Part shown: one piece after another, positions 1 through 7,797 of the stretch
Position numbering within the stretch: position 1 is the stretch's first letter
Layout: each line of letters begins with the position of its first letter
Source: an uncultured Candidatus Saccharibacteria bacterium
GTDB lineage: Bacteria > Patescibacteriota > Saccharimonadia > Saccharimonadales > Saccharimonadaceae
Reading direction: 5' to 3'
NCBI GenBank assembly: GCA_937974295.1
Contig: CALBWN010000062.1
Span: 1-25,240, forward strand
DNA: 25,240 nt
Notes under the pieces: model-generated
Database searches by the model: none
What the model saw: only the letters and a program-made list of their open reading frames with translations
What the model was told of the DNA's origin: nothing
Translations under genes and position numbers: made by a program

Positions 1-89
1 TCGTTGCCCTCACTATCCTCCGTGACGGCAAAGAGCGCGTCGTGCGCGTGACCCTGAGCGAGTATCAGGGTGGAGAGAGTGGGGAGTAG
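1..89 (+). CDS. C-terminal end of an HtrA/DegP-like serine protease (PDZ domain tail), partial
   Basis: The window opens inside an open frame that ends at the TAG at 87-89; the first full codon is at position 3. The last 28 residues read VALTILRDGKERVV then RVTLSEYQGG and a short polar tail. The pattern of a hydrophobic strand, Arg-Asp-Gly-Lys turn, then a strand ending Val-x-Leu is the last beta hairpin of a PDZ domain as found at the C-terminus of HtrA/DegP envelope proteases. Only this tail is visible, so the protease domain is inferred from the family. The gene converges on the minus-strand gene that ends at 124, and no terminator hairpin is visible in the 34-base gap. Confidence 0.6.
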   Translation, partial: VALTILRDGKERVVRVTLSEYQGGESGE

Positions 90-123
90 AGCGAGTCGTT
101 GTGCTACCTACTCCTTGTTGCCT

Positions 124-1236
124 CTAATCCAACGCTTCGTAATCAAGTCCAAGACGGTAGGGTATCAACCGATCAGTACCAGGATCCAACTGATCATCAG
201 GCGTGTAGGGGTTTGGGCCTTCTGGGGTCACCCACCCCCAGTAACGCAGTTGGCTTGGCACTTTGACTGCCCCTATGTCCCGCAGCCGTATAACGCAAGC
301 ATGAGCTATGTCAGCGATCGCTTTGCTGTGGAGCGGCCATCGGCAGTCACGCCCCCAGTTTGGAATTGTTGGATCGTTGCGAGCAAACCCCAGGCCATTG
401 AGCGTTTGGCGCTGCTCGGTAGTGAATGACCCTTCGCGTATCCCAATATTTTCTCCAGTAAGCTCGGCAGTTACGGCATAGTCGAGCGATAGATCGTCTT
501 CGACGCAGAACTGGACGAAAGGTAGATGGTCTGGGCTCTGCGAATCAGCAATGATTAGGAAAGAACGCCGGGGGAGCCTTGAGATTGTGAGGGCTAGCTG
601 TTCTTCGAACGCGTCCCATGTTAGATCGTCACCTCGACGCAGGGTATAGTCTTTGCCATCCTTCTGAAACGCTTTGCTTGGGATAGCAGTCTTGATGACA
701 CCAAGATCGCGCAGTGGAAATACGCGGCTGAAAATATAGTCCCCTATGAACTCGTCGAGTGTTATTCCGCCATGCTCAAGTCGCGCGCTTTGTGGGCTCA
801 CAAAAAGCAGTGGAGGCCAACCATGAGGGTGAACTATTTCGACGAAGCAATTGTGCGGGCCTTGCCATAGTGCATATGAACGGTCTCCGGTTTCCTGGTG
901 GAGCGGTGGTTTTGGCCACGTACTTCGTAACTTTTGAACATATTCTGCAAATAAGTCGATGGCCATTTCTTGGTCTTGGCCAGTTTCGGTGCAATGTGCG
1001 ACAACTGCTAGCGTCGAACTGAGACGATTGACGTCTATCCCGTCGTGACATAGAAACGGATCTATACTGTCCGAAATAACCGTTTCTAGTCTGAATGGGT
1101 AGTTGTCTTGAACTTCCTTGACGGCATGATTGATGGCTTGAGGATCGCCTGCGGCATCCCACGGAAGTTTCGTGATGAGGTTTATCCAATGTAAGAGTTC
1201 TGGAAAAGTTAGTTTAGTTGGTGTTGAGTTTTTCAT
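124..1236 (-). CDS. TY-Chap (YbjN/CesT-like chaperone) domain protein, 370 aa
   Basis: This protein has no signal peptide or membrane segment and should be cytosolic. Residues about 205-340 fit the TY-Chap domain (type III secretion/YbjN-like peptide-binding chaperone, mostly known from Actinobacteria): a Trp-Asp-x-Phe helix, two strands including FVQF, then LNGLGF, a Pro-Asn-Trp at 292-294, a long helix ending in Leu-Arg-Asp-Ile-Gly-Ala-Val and a Pro-x-x-Leu strand. The N-terminal half (about 10-155), with LPWDA near 24, a late WQG at 124-126 and an FVSP strand, resembles the actinobacterial DUF6301 type, but this is tentative. The ATG at 1234-1236 is preceded by AAGGAT. It is transcribed divergently from the polysaccharide operon and converges on the HtrA-like gene. 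The biochemical role is unknown; TY-Chap relatives are thought to bind partner proteins. Transfer from an actinobacterium is possible but not shown. Confidence 0.6.
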   Translation of the reverse strand: MKNSTPTKLTFPELLHWINLITKLPWDAAGDPQAINHAVKEVQDNYPFRLETVISDSIDPFLCHDGIDVNRLSSTLAVVAHCTETGQDQEMAIDLFAEYVQKLRSTWPKPPLHQETGDRSYALWQGPHNCFVEIVHPHGWPPLLFVSPQSARLEHGGITLDEFIGDYIFSRVFPLRDLGVIKTAIPSKAFQKDGKDYTLRRGDDLTWDAFEEQLALTISRLPRRSFLIIADSQSPDHLPFVQFCVEDDLSLDYAVTAELTGENIGIREGSFTTEQRQTLNGLGFARNDPTIPNWGRDCRWPLHSKAIADIAHACVIRLRDIGAVKVPSQLRYWGWVTPEGPNPYTPDDQLDPGTDRLIPYRLGLDYEALD

Positions 1237-1285
1237 TGATGATCCTTACGTTTTGAATTAAATCAGCTTATTGCTTTATAGCGTT

Positions 1286-1294
1286 ATTATACCA
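1286..1294 (-). promoter_or_regulatory. Extended -10 promoter of the TY-Chap gene
   Basis: On the minus strand TGG-TATAAT occupies 1294-1286, giving a predicted transcription start near 1279 and a leader of about 43 nt that carries the AAGGAT ribosome site. No good -35 hexamer is seen at 16-18 nt, so recognition would rely on the TGN extension. It is divergent from the promoter at 1392-1420. Confidence 0.5.
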
Positions 1295-1391
1295 TCACAA
1301 TATAGCAAGAGCACTGCTGAATTTTCCACAACAATTTATGGCATAACCTCTGTTCTATAAATGTATGATCGCCATATGTTGCAAGATATGC

Positions 1392-1420
1392 TTGGAGCTC
1401 AGCAAAATGTATGCTATAGT
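1392..1420 (+). promoter_or_regulatory. Promoter of the polysaccharide operon
   Basis: TTGGAG (1392-1397), a 17-nt spacer and TATAGT (1415-1420) preceded by TGC form a sigma70-type promoter with an extended -10. The predicted start is near 1427, giving a leader of about 44 nt before the GTG at 1471. No second promoter as good as this one was noticed inside the operon, so 1471-9721 may be one transcript. Confidence 0.6.
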
Positions 1421-1470
1421 CGAACATAGGTGGGACAAACAATATGAGAACATAACGCACAGGGGGCATT

Positions 1471-2100
1471 GTGGAAACAATCAACTTTTACCAACTAACA
1501 CGATATTATGCACGAAAGTGGCCGATGATGATTGTTGCCATTCTCGTTGGTGTCGGGCTGGGCGCAGCCTATGTGCTGTCTGTCCAGCAGCCGCAGTACA
1601 AAAGCTCCGCAACGTTGCTGCTAACAGGGGTGCAGCAGGGGCAAAACACCATTACACTTACCAACTATACCACGCTCTTTACCTCGCGGCGGGTGCTCGA
1701 CCCAGTGATCGACCGTGCCCAATACAAGGGGAGCTACGAGACATTGCTAGCCAACACAACCGCCAAGCAGATAAAGAACACCGACATCATCACTGTCTCG
1801 ATGAACACCGGCGAACCCAAGATGAGCGAAACCTTGCTCAAACAGGCAATTACCGAGTTTGAAAAGCAGACGGAAGCATTGTATGGCAAGACCAAAATTA
1901 GCATCAAAACAGTCGACGCTGTCAATACGCCAAGCGCACCAGCAAGCATAGGGCTTGGGCAGGCAATGGCACTTGGTGGCGGCGGTGCATTGCTGCTTGC
2001 CATTGTAGGATTGTTCTTTGCCTATGACTACGCGCAGTCGCAGCGCGCGGCCGAAGCAGCCGCTGCAGTTACATCCGCGGCGACCAAGGCTAAGCGCTAG
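1471..2100 (+). CDS. Wzz/YveK-type polysaccharide chain-length regulator
   Basis: This 209-residue membrane protein has the Wzz/capsule-copolymerase plan: a short cytoplasmic N-terminus, a first membrane helix at about 17-37, an extracytoplasmic region with Q-P-Q-Y-K-S-S-A just after it, a Pro-rich stretch VNTPSAPAS at 151-159 and a second helix at about 162-186, then an Ala-rich basic tail. There is no Walker A or Tyr-rich tail, so the BY-kinase that often partners this family is neither fused nor adjacent. It should set polymer length together with the EpsG-like polymerase. The start is a GTG with AGGGGG five bases upstream. It is the first gene of the operon and is followed by a 91-nt gap holding a small GCCGC/GCGGC hairpin. 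Confidence 0.85.
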   Translation: METINFYQLTRYYARKWPMMIVAILVGVGLGAAYVLSVQQPQYKSSATLLLTGVQQGQNTITLTNYTTLFTSRRVLDPVIDRAQYKGSYETLLANTTAKQIKNTDIITVSMNTGEPKMSETLLKQAITEFEKQTEALYGKTKISIKTVDAVNTPSAPASIGLGQAMALGGGGALLLAIVGLFFAYDYAQSQRAAEAAAAVTSAATKAKR

Positions 2101-2191
2101 TCGCGCTACCTAATAAAACTTATTTTGCTGAAGCATACAGCCGCACGGGTACGCGGCACGATAACAACACAGGGTAACAAGGGGGTATACC

Positions 2192-2812
2192 ATGTATCGG
2201 GAATACGGAAAACGCATCGAAGATGTGAGCATCGCGCTGGCTGCGCTGGTGATTCTAGGGCTACCAATGCTGCTAGTCGCAGCGGCGATTCGCCTCACGT
2301 CAAAAGGGCCGGCCTTGTTCCGCCAGAAGCGCTTCGGCAAAGATAAGCAGCTATTTACAGTTTATAAATTCCGCACTATGTCTACAAAAGCACCAAAGAA
2401 TATGCCAACCAATAGTTTTACCAACGCAGATAGCTACATCACACCGCTTGGTGGGGTGCTGCGCAAGCTATCCATCGATGAACTACCACAGCTGCTCAAC
2501 GTCATCAAAGGCGATATGAGCATCGTTGGGCCGCGGCCTGTCATCAAGACAGAGAAGAAGCTCATTAGCCTGCGCCAAAAATACCATGCTAATTCCGTCA
2601 AGCCCGGCATCACCGGCTGGGCGCAGGTGAATGGTCGCGACGACCTAGACGACCAGCGCAAAGCCGAAATGGACGGCGAGTATGTGCAGCGGCTGAGCTT
2701 TCTGACTGATGTCAAGATCATGATAAAGACGATTGGAGCGGTATTGATGATGAGTGGTCACACAGAGGGAAGCGAGCGGGCGGTCACGGGGGTCGATAAT
2801 GCCCTCGAATAA
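2192..2812 (+). CDS. Initiating sugar phosphotransferase (WcaJ/PglC-type phosphoglycosyl transferase)
   Basis: This monotopic phosphoglycosyl transferase would move a sugar-1-phosphate from a nucleotide sugar to undecaprenyl phosphate, the first step of repeat-unit assembly. The 206 residues match the small PglC-like core: an N-terminal membrane helix at about 13-35, FRQKRFGKD and VYKFRTM, the catalytic Asp-Glu dyad in SIDELPQ (D96-E97), MSIVGPRPV and KPGITGWAQVNGR at 137-149. The large N-terminal domain of WbaP/WcaJ is absent. The sugar cannot be told from sequence. The ATG has AAGGGGG seven bases upstream. The 3' end overlaps the next gene by 14 nt, so the two are likely translationally coupled. 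Confidence 0.9.
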   Translation: MYREYGKRIEDVSIALAALVILGLPMLLVAAAIRLTSKGPALFRQKRFGKDKQLFTVYKFRTMSTKAPKNMPTNSFTNADSYITPLGGVLRKLSIDELPQLLNVIKGDMSIVGPRPVIKTEKKLISLRQKYHANSVKPGITGWAQVNGRDDLDDQRKAEMDGEYVQRLSFLTDVKIMIKTIGAVLMMSGHTEGSERAVTGVDNALE

Positions 2813-3896
2813 GAAGAAAGTCCTCTTCACCTCACACACCGCTAACTTCCAGAAGTTCAACCGACCCTTCATGCGGATGCTGCGCGAACAGGGGTACGAG
2901 GTGCATTATGCCTCGATGGGTGAGGAGCAGATTGAGGATTGCGATAAGCAGTTTGTCGTGCCATTTACGCGTAGCCCCTTCACACTGAGCAACGTCCGGG
3001 CCTATCGCCAACTCAAGGAGATTATCGACCACGAGCAGTACGACCTCATCCACACTCATACGCCAGTGGGGGGTGTCGTGACGCGTCTTGCGGCTCGACA
3101 GGCTCGACAGCGCGGCACACGGGTGATCTACACTGCCCATGGCTTCCATTTCTTTACGGGTGCGCCACTGCTTAATTGGCTGGTATACTATCCCATCGAG
3201 CGCCTGATGGCGCACTACACCGACGTCCTCATCACAATCAACGCCGAGGATTACGCTCGAGCCAACCGCCACTTTGCTACTAGTGTGGTGTATGTGCCGG
3301 GGGTGGGGGTGGATCTAACGGTGTATAAATCTCTTACCAAGCGAGAGAAGCAGCATCTGCGCCAAGAATACGGGTTTCACAAGAATGATTTTATTCTTAT
3401 CTATGCTGCCGAACTGAATAAGAATAAGAATCAAGGGTTTTTGATTCGGATGATGACACATTTGCTCAAGACTGTGCCAACGGCGAAACTTGTCCTCTGT
3501 GGGGTTGGTAGCAAAGAGCAGCAGTATAAGGCACTTGCCCAGCAGCTTGGTGTTGCTGACCACGTAAAGTTCATGGGGTATCGCCGTGATATGCCGCAGC
3601 TGCTAGGGATATCTGACGTGTCTGTGTCGGCAAGTGGGCGTGAGGGGCTGCCTGTTAATGTGCTAGAGGCGGTGAGTGTGGGGTTACCAGTGGTTGCTCT
3701 GCCGTGCCGTGGTATTCAGGATATTGCTCAGCAGACACCACTTGTGCAGATGATGCCCGATAGAGATACGAAGCGCATGGCAGATGTACTGGCGTCGATT
3801 GCAACAAGCGAGGCAGACACGTCTGCACAAAAGATAGACTTGTCTCGCTACGAGACACACTCAATTAAAAAAATGATGGAGCGCATATATGAATGA
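2799..3896 (+). CDS. GT4-family glycosyltransferase (EpsD-like)
   Basis: A cytoplasmic GT-B glycosyltransferase of 365 residues that would extend the lipid-linked repeat unit. The N-terminal domain has IHTHTPVGG at 84-92 and YTAHGFHFFTGAPLLNW from 111, a signature shared with EpsD/CapM-type enzymes; the C-terminal donor domain has AAELNKNKN near 203 and the EX7E motif (E282 to E290 in EGLPVNVLE). A start at 2754 is also open, but the ATG at 2799 is preferred: it has GGGGG eight bases upstream and begins directly with the first Rossmann strand (KKKVLFTSH). It overlaps the sugar transferase by 14 nt and the next gene by 8 nt. Donor sugar unknown. Confidence 0.9.
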   Translation: MPSNKKKVLFTSHTANFQKFNRPFMRMLREQGYEVHYASMGEEQIEDCDKQFVVPFTRSPFTLSNVRAYRQLKEIIDHEQYDLIHTHTPVGGVVTRLAARQARQRGTRVIYTAHGFHFFTGAPLLNWLVYYPIERLMAHYTDVLITINAEDYARANRHFATSVVYVPGVGVDLTVYKSLTKREKQHLRQEYGFHKNDFILIYAAELNKNKNQGFLIRMMTHLLKTVPTAKLVLCGVGSKEQQYKALAQQLGVADHVKFMGYRRDMPQLLGISDVSVSASGREGLPVNVLEAVSVGLPVVALPCRGIQDIAQQTPLVQMMPDRDTKRMADVLASIATSEADTSAQKIDLSRYETHSIKKMMERIYE

Positions 3897-4983
3897 TATT
3901 GCAAGCTACCTATTCTATATTGGTGCCTTTGCGGGTGCGGCGTTGCTCTTGCGAGCTGGCTACCGATATAAGAGTATGGTGCTCAAGATAGTTGCTGCGA
4001 TCATTCCAATTATTGTTGCGGCACTGCGTGATAATGTTGGGACTGATTATGCAACATATGTTAAGGTATTCGAAGACTTTCGGACGTTGTCGATCGATGA
4101 TTTCTTTAGCAATCGGTCGAACGGTACTGAAGTTGGGTTCTATCTCATCAACAAACTCTCGCAGTGGCTGACGGATGGGCCAGGGCTTATGTTCGCCATT
4201 ATGTCGATAATTTGTATCGTCTTTTTCTTCTGTGCGATGCGTCGCTGGCATGTTCGCTACCCAGCACTGGTGTATTTCCTCTATTTGATGCTCGTATTTC
4301 CAAACTCACTCAATATCGTTCGGCAATCTGCTGCTGCAATGATAGCACTGTACGCTTTTTCGTTTATTCTTGAGAAGAAGCCAGCCAAGTACGTCTTTGC
4401 AATCTTGTGCGCAAGTTCTTTGCATACATCGGCGCTATTCTTGCTACCGCTATATTTCGTGCGGTTCTTGGTGCAAGCAAAGCGGGGTACGCACATCCGA
4501 TTTGCTATCAAGACAATACTTATTGCACTTATCGTTGGCGGGGTGTTACCATTATTGATTGCGCAGTTTTCGAGCCAGAGTATCTTCTCGCGCTATAGTA
4601 TTTATGACAACATAATTGGCTCGGGGATTAACCTCCAGCTATATGTCCACATATGCTTTGTTGTGATATTTACTATGATATTGCGCTATCGATATGATGA
4701 TATACACTACCGCTTCTTCTATGTGCTAGAAGTGCTGAATGTCATTTTGTTAGTAAATCTTGACCCAAGCCAGATTACAAAACGACTTGCTGTGTACTTT
4801 TCTATCGCACCAGTGATGCTGCTTGGCAAGCTGCCGTCTCTCCCTCAGTCGCCGAGTGGTAGGCGAGCAATGATGGTAGGGATTGTCTGCTATGGTCTCG
4901 TTATTTTCTACATATCATACGTTGTGTTGATGCAGGCCGATATCATACCGTATAAATCAATGCTGTTTGGAGGTAGCTCGTGA
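3889..4983 (+). CDS. EpsG-family membrane protein, probable polysaccharide polymerase
   Basis: This 364-residue protein is largely hydrophobic, with about ten predicted membrane helices. It carries EpsG/Wzy-like landmarks: R-D-N-V-G-T-D-Y with a following Y-x-x-x-F early in the chain (about residues 47-60), an E-V-G-F segment, N-I-V-R-Q near the middle and S-S-L-H-T-S-A-L just after. EpsG proteins are thought to polymerise repeat units outside the membrane after flipping. GGAG lies eight bases before the ATG. The start overlaps the previous gene by 8 nt, and the TGA stop is shared with the next start (TGATG), typical of coupled translation. Confidence 0.8.
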   Translation: MNDIASYLFYIGAFAGAALLLRAGYRYKSMVLKIVAAIIPIIVAALRDNVGTDYATYVKVFEDFRTLSIDDFFSNRSNGTEVGFYLINKLSQWLTDGPGLMFAIMSIICIVFFFCAMRRWHVRYPALVYFLYLMLVFPNSLNIVRQSAAAMIALYAFSFILEKKPAKYVFAILCASSLHTSALFLLPLYFVRFLVQAKRGTHIRFAIKTILIALIVGGVLPLLIAQFSSQSIFSRYSIYDNIIGSGINLQLYVHICFVVIFTMILRYRYDDIHYRFFYVLEVLNVILLVNLDPSQITKRLAVYFSIAPVMLLGKLPSLPQSPSGRRAMMVGIVCYGLVIFYISYVVLMQADIIPYKSMLFGGSS

Positions 4984-5897
4984 TGAAATTGGGGTTTGCC
5001 ATCATTGCACATAATAATTTTGGCCAAGTATCGCAACTGATTGACCAGCTGCTGGTGTACAAAAAAAGCCACGTATATATCTTCATCGATGCGAAGAGTG
5101 ATGCCGCTGAGTTTGTTGCTCAGATGGCAAAGCACCCACGGGTTATGTGTATAGCCGATACATTTTCACTCAACTGGGGTGATGCAAGCTTAAACAATGC
5201 CACCGAGGTGCTGCTCCAGGCTGCCATTGATGATGATAATGACTATATCTCGCTACTCAGTGGCGCAGACTTGTGCGTTCGGCCAGTGGCAGAGCTAGCG
5301 GCATTCTTGCGTGATGACGATAGGGGGCTGTATTGCTCGATTCGCAAAATGCCAGTTGCTGGCATTGGGCATGGTATGGGCGGTTTGGAGCGACTTGTGC
5401 TGCGCTATCCGTCATGGATGCGGCGCAAGGGTACTCGGCAAGAGGCAATGCCGTATATTCGTGCGCTTTACCAAATCGTTGGCTCGCGGTTGCCGCGGCG
5501 TATAATGAAGCAGATCCCACATATTGATTTTTATTTTGGTTCGCAGTGGTTTACGGTGAGTAAAGATGTGGGTCAGCGCGCACTGGCATACCTTGCAGCC
5601 CATCCAGAATTTCGAGAGGTGTTTCGAACGAGTTTGGCCTCTGATGAGATCTATTTTCAGACGATCTTTATGCAGCCAGAAGTGAGGGAGTGTGAGGCAT
5701 ATTGTGTTTCTGATAATCTACGGTATATCGACTGGACAAGCACTAATACGCAAGAGGCGGGGTCACCACGATTACTCACTGAGGGTGATATACCGGCCAT
5801 CGAGCAATCACGGATGTTTTTTGCGCGTAAATTTAATGCTGCGGTTGATGCCGCAGTGGTTGATTATTTCGTTGATAAAACGACTAAAAGGAGCTAG
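4983..5897 (+). CDS. GT14-like beta-1,6-N-acetylglucosaminyltransferase (Branch family)
   Basis: The 304 residues fit the Branch/core-2 GT14 family: an opening KLGFAIIAHNN strand, an IFIDAKSD strand-turn, L-N-W-G-D-A-S, and L-L-S-G-A-D-L followed by P-V-A-E-L, matching the family's 'LSG.D.P' block. Such enzymes transfer GlcNAc or xylose in beta-1,6 or related linkages, so this one may add a branch to the polysaccharide; the sugar is not certain. A GTG at 4980 is also in frame, but the ATG at 4983 overlaps the TGA of the polymerase gene and lies nine bases after GGAGG; either start gives nearly the same protein. No membrane helix or signal peptide is seen. Confidence 0.75.
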   Translation: MKLGFAIIAHNNFGQVSQLIDQLLVYKKSHVYIFIDAKSDAAEFVAQMAKHPRVMCIADTFSLNWGDASLNNATEVLLQAAIDDDNDYISLLSGADLCVRPVAELAAFLRDDDRGLYCSIRKMPVAGIGHGMGGLERLVLRYPSWMRRKGTRQEAMPYIRALYQIVGSRLPRRIMKQIPHIDFYFGSQWFTVSKDVGQRALAYLAAHPEFREVFRTSLASDEIYFQTIFMQPEVRECEAYCVSDNLRYIDWTSTNTQEAGSPRLLTEGDIPAIEQSRMFFARKFNAAVDAAVVDYFVDKTTKRS

Positions 5898-5900
5898 CCT

Positions 5901-6716
5901 ATGACGCGACCAGTCGTTTCAATCATCGTGCCTGTATACAATGCTGCTGCTTATGTGGCTGAGTGCTTGCAGTCGTTGATAGCGCAGACCTATCCAGCAC
6001 TTGAGATCATTGTCGTCGATGATGGATCGACTGATGATTCGTATGCGATATGTCAATCGTTGTGTAGTGCATCTGACCGTATTCGGCTATATCAACAAGC
6101 AAATGCTGGTGTGTCCGCTGCCCGTAATGCAGGTATTGCCAAGAGCACAGGCGATTATATTATGTTCGTTGATGCTGATGATGCCCTGCGCGATGCAACG
6201 ACTGTCGAGACATTACTACAGGTGTACACCAGTCAGCATGATGTACTTATATACAAAAAATACCATGCGCACCACACCGATACACACAAGACAATAGCTT
6301 GCCCAGTGCGCAAAATTGCTTGGCGGCTTGTGATGCGCGAGACACTTAATGCACCATGGAACAAAGTATATAGAGCAGAGATCATCAAGCAGTATAGCGT
6401 CGATTTCCCGGTGGGAGTGAAGATTGGTGAAGACCTGATGTTTAATATTGCATACTTTCGGCATGTGCAGATGGTGGCGATGATTGACTACGGAGGGTAT
6501 GTGTACCGTGAAGATAATATCCACTCTGCAACCAAAAATCTATCAGCAACAGTTGGGCGCGATCTTGCCCGAGCGCGCAAGAAGCTGCTATGCTGGGCGA
6601 TGCAGCAACGCTCTCTATCACTTGGCATCGCCTATAGTTATATTGCACTCAAAAATACACGAGTTACCATTTTACAGTGGTGGAGAAGGATAAAACATAA
6701 GGGAGGCAGCGCATGA
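5901..6716 (+). CDS. GT2-family glycosyltransferase
   Basis: A GT-A glycosyltransferase of 271 residues. Visible motifs are VSIIVPVYNAAAYV at the N-terminus, EIIVVDDGSTDDS, NAGVSAARNAG, the metal-binding FVDADD near residue 90 and a G-E-D-L-M-F-N acceptor-side motif near 180. This is the usual layout of capsule and EPS enzymes such as EpsJ. AAGGAG stands nine bases before the ATG, and the TGA overlaps the next ATG by four bases. No C-terminal membrane segment. Donor sugar unknown. Confidence 0.88.
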   Translation: MTRPVVSIIVPVYNAAAYVAECLQSLIAQTYPALEIIVVDDGSTDDSYAICQSLCSASDRIRLYQQANAGVSAARNAGIAKSTGDYIMFVDADDALRDATTVETLLQVYTSQHDVLIYKKYHAHHTDTHKTIACPVRKIAWRLVMRETLNAPWNKVYRAEIIKQYSVDFPVGVKIGEDLMFNIAYFRHVQMVAMIDYGGYVYREDNIHSATKNLSATVGRDLARARKKLLCWAMQQRSLSLGIAYSYIALKNTRVTILQWWRRIKHKGGSA

Positions 6717-7789
6717 AAACGGTTAGCTTACGCTATTATGATGCAGTAAATTTGGGTGATGATTTGTTTGTGAAGATTGTACTAGAGCGGTATTGCAACC
6801 CGTTCATTATCAGCAGTCGGTCGCGGTACATTGTGCAGCGCTATGATAATGCTCGGGCGTCTGTGGCGAGTGATTTGTTCAATAGAGCAATGCGCTATGT
6901 GCGGCGTGGGCGAGCTGTTGTGGCACCAGCGCGGTTTTTTGCTGGTGATCTTTTGCTGTATATCGGCGGATCGTTATTCATCGAGCAGGGAAATCCAACA
7001 CTCTGGAGCCAAGAGCAGCAGCTCTATCGTCGACTCTCGCATCCATACTATATCCTTGGCTCTAATATTGGCCCATATCGGTCGCCAGAGTTTCTCGAGA
7101 TGGTGCGATCGATCTTTCGCGGGGCTGCCGATGTATGTGTACGCGATAGCTATTCGTACGATTTGGCCAAAGATATTCCTCAGGTGCGATGTGCAACGGA
7201 TATCGTCTTGACGCTTGATGTTGCGCCGTACCCTACGAGCGATAATGGCTCCTATGTGATATCGGTCATCGATGCAACGCAGAAGTTTGATGCTACGGTG
7301 GCTGCAAAATACGACACGATGATCGCTGCTCTCGCAACCAAGCTGCTAGACAACGACAACACTGCCACCGTTACACTCATGTCCTTTTGCAAAAAAGAAG
7401 GGGACGAAGCAGCGTGCGAGCGCATCCTCGCGCAGCTTCCAACTACATTGCAGCAGCGGGTGAGTATCCATCGCTACCGTGGTGATATAGACGGTGCACT
7501 GCAGACGCTCGCTCAAGCACGTGCTATCATTGGGTCACGCTTCCATGCTAATATAGTGGGCATGGTCTTTGGTAAAAAGATTCTCCCGATTGCGTATAGC
7601 GACAAGACGATCAATATATTGGCCGACATACAGTATACAGGACCAGTGGTTGATATCCGTACAATTGATGACTTCGACCCTACCACTATTAATTTTGATG
7701 CGATTGCTGTGCAAGATATATCACACCTCAAGCCGCTTGCTGAGGAGCAATTCCAGGTGCTTGATACTGTACTCAAAAGGAGAGACTAG
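6713..7789 (+). CDS. Polysaccharide pyruvyl transferase family protein (CsaB/WcaK-like)
   Basis: The 358 residues fit the polysaccharide pyruvyl transferase family, which adds a pyruvate ketal from phosphoenolpyruvate to a sugar. Landmarks are N-L-G-D-D-L in the first helix, Y-I-G-G-S-L-F-I near 80-90, L-G-S-N-I-G-P-Y, V-R-D-S-Y-S near 140, T-D-I-V-L-T-L-D, and the C-terminal GSRFHANIVGMVFGKKILP with its His. GGGAGG lies upstream of the ATG, which overlaps the GT2 gene by four bases. It implies the polymer carries ketal-pyruvate; in other bacteria this can serve as an anchor for surface proteins, but no SLH domain is seen in this window. Confidence 0.82.
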   Translation: MKTVSLRYYDAVNLGDDLFVKIVLERYCNPFIISSRSRYIVQRYDNARASVASDLFNRAMRYVRRGRAVVAPARFFAGDLLLYIGGSLFIEQGNPTLWSQEQQLYRRLSHPYYILGSNIGPYRSPEFLEMVRSIFRGAADVCVRDSYSYDLAKDIPQVRCATDIVLTLDVAPYPTSDNGSYVISVIDATQKFDATVAAKYDTMIAALATKLLDNDNTATVTLMSFCKKEGDEAACERILAQLPTTLQQRVSIHRYRGDIDGALQTLAQARAIIGSRFHANIVGMVFGKKILPIAYSDKTINILADIQYTGPVVDIRTIDDFDPTTINFDAIAVQDISHLKPLAEEQFQVLDTVLKRRD

Positions 7790-7797
7790 CTGTATTT

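Noticed and set aside
1365..1862. An open frame of 165 codons overlapping the chain-length regulator gene
   Set aside because: The product is Cys- and His-rich without family features, and the frame below it has a full Wzz pattern with a good ribosome site.
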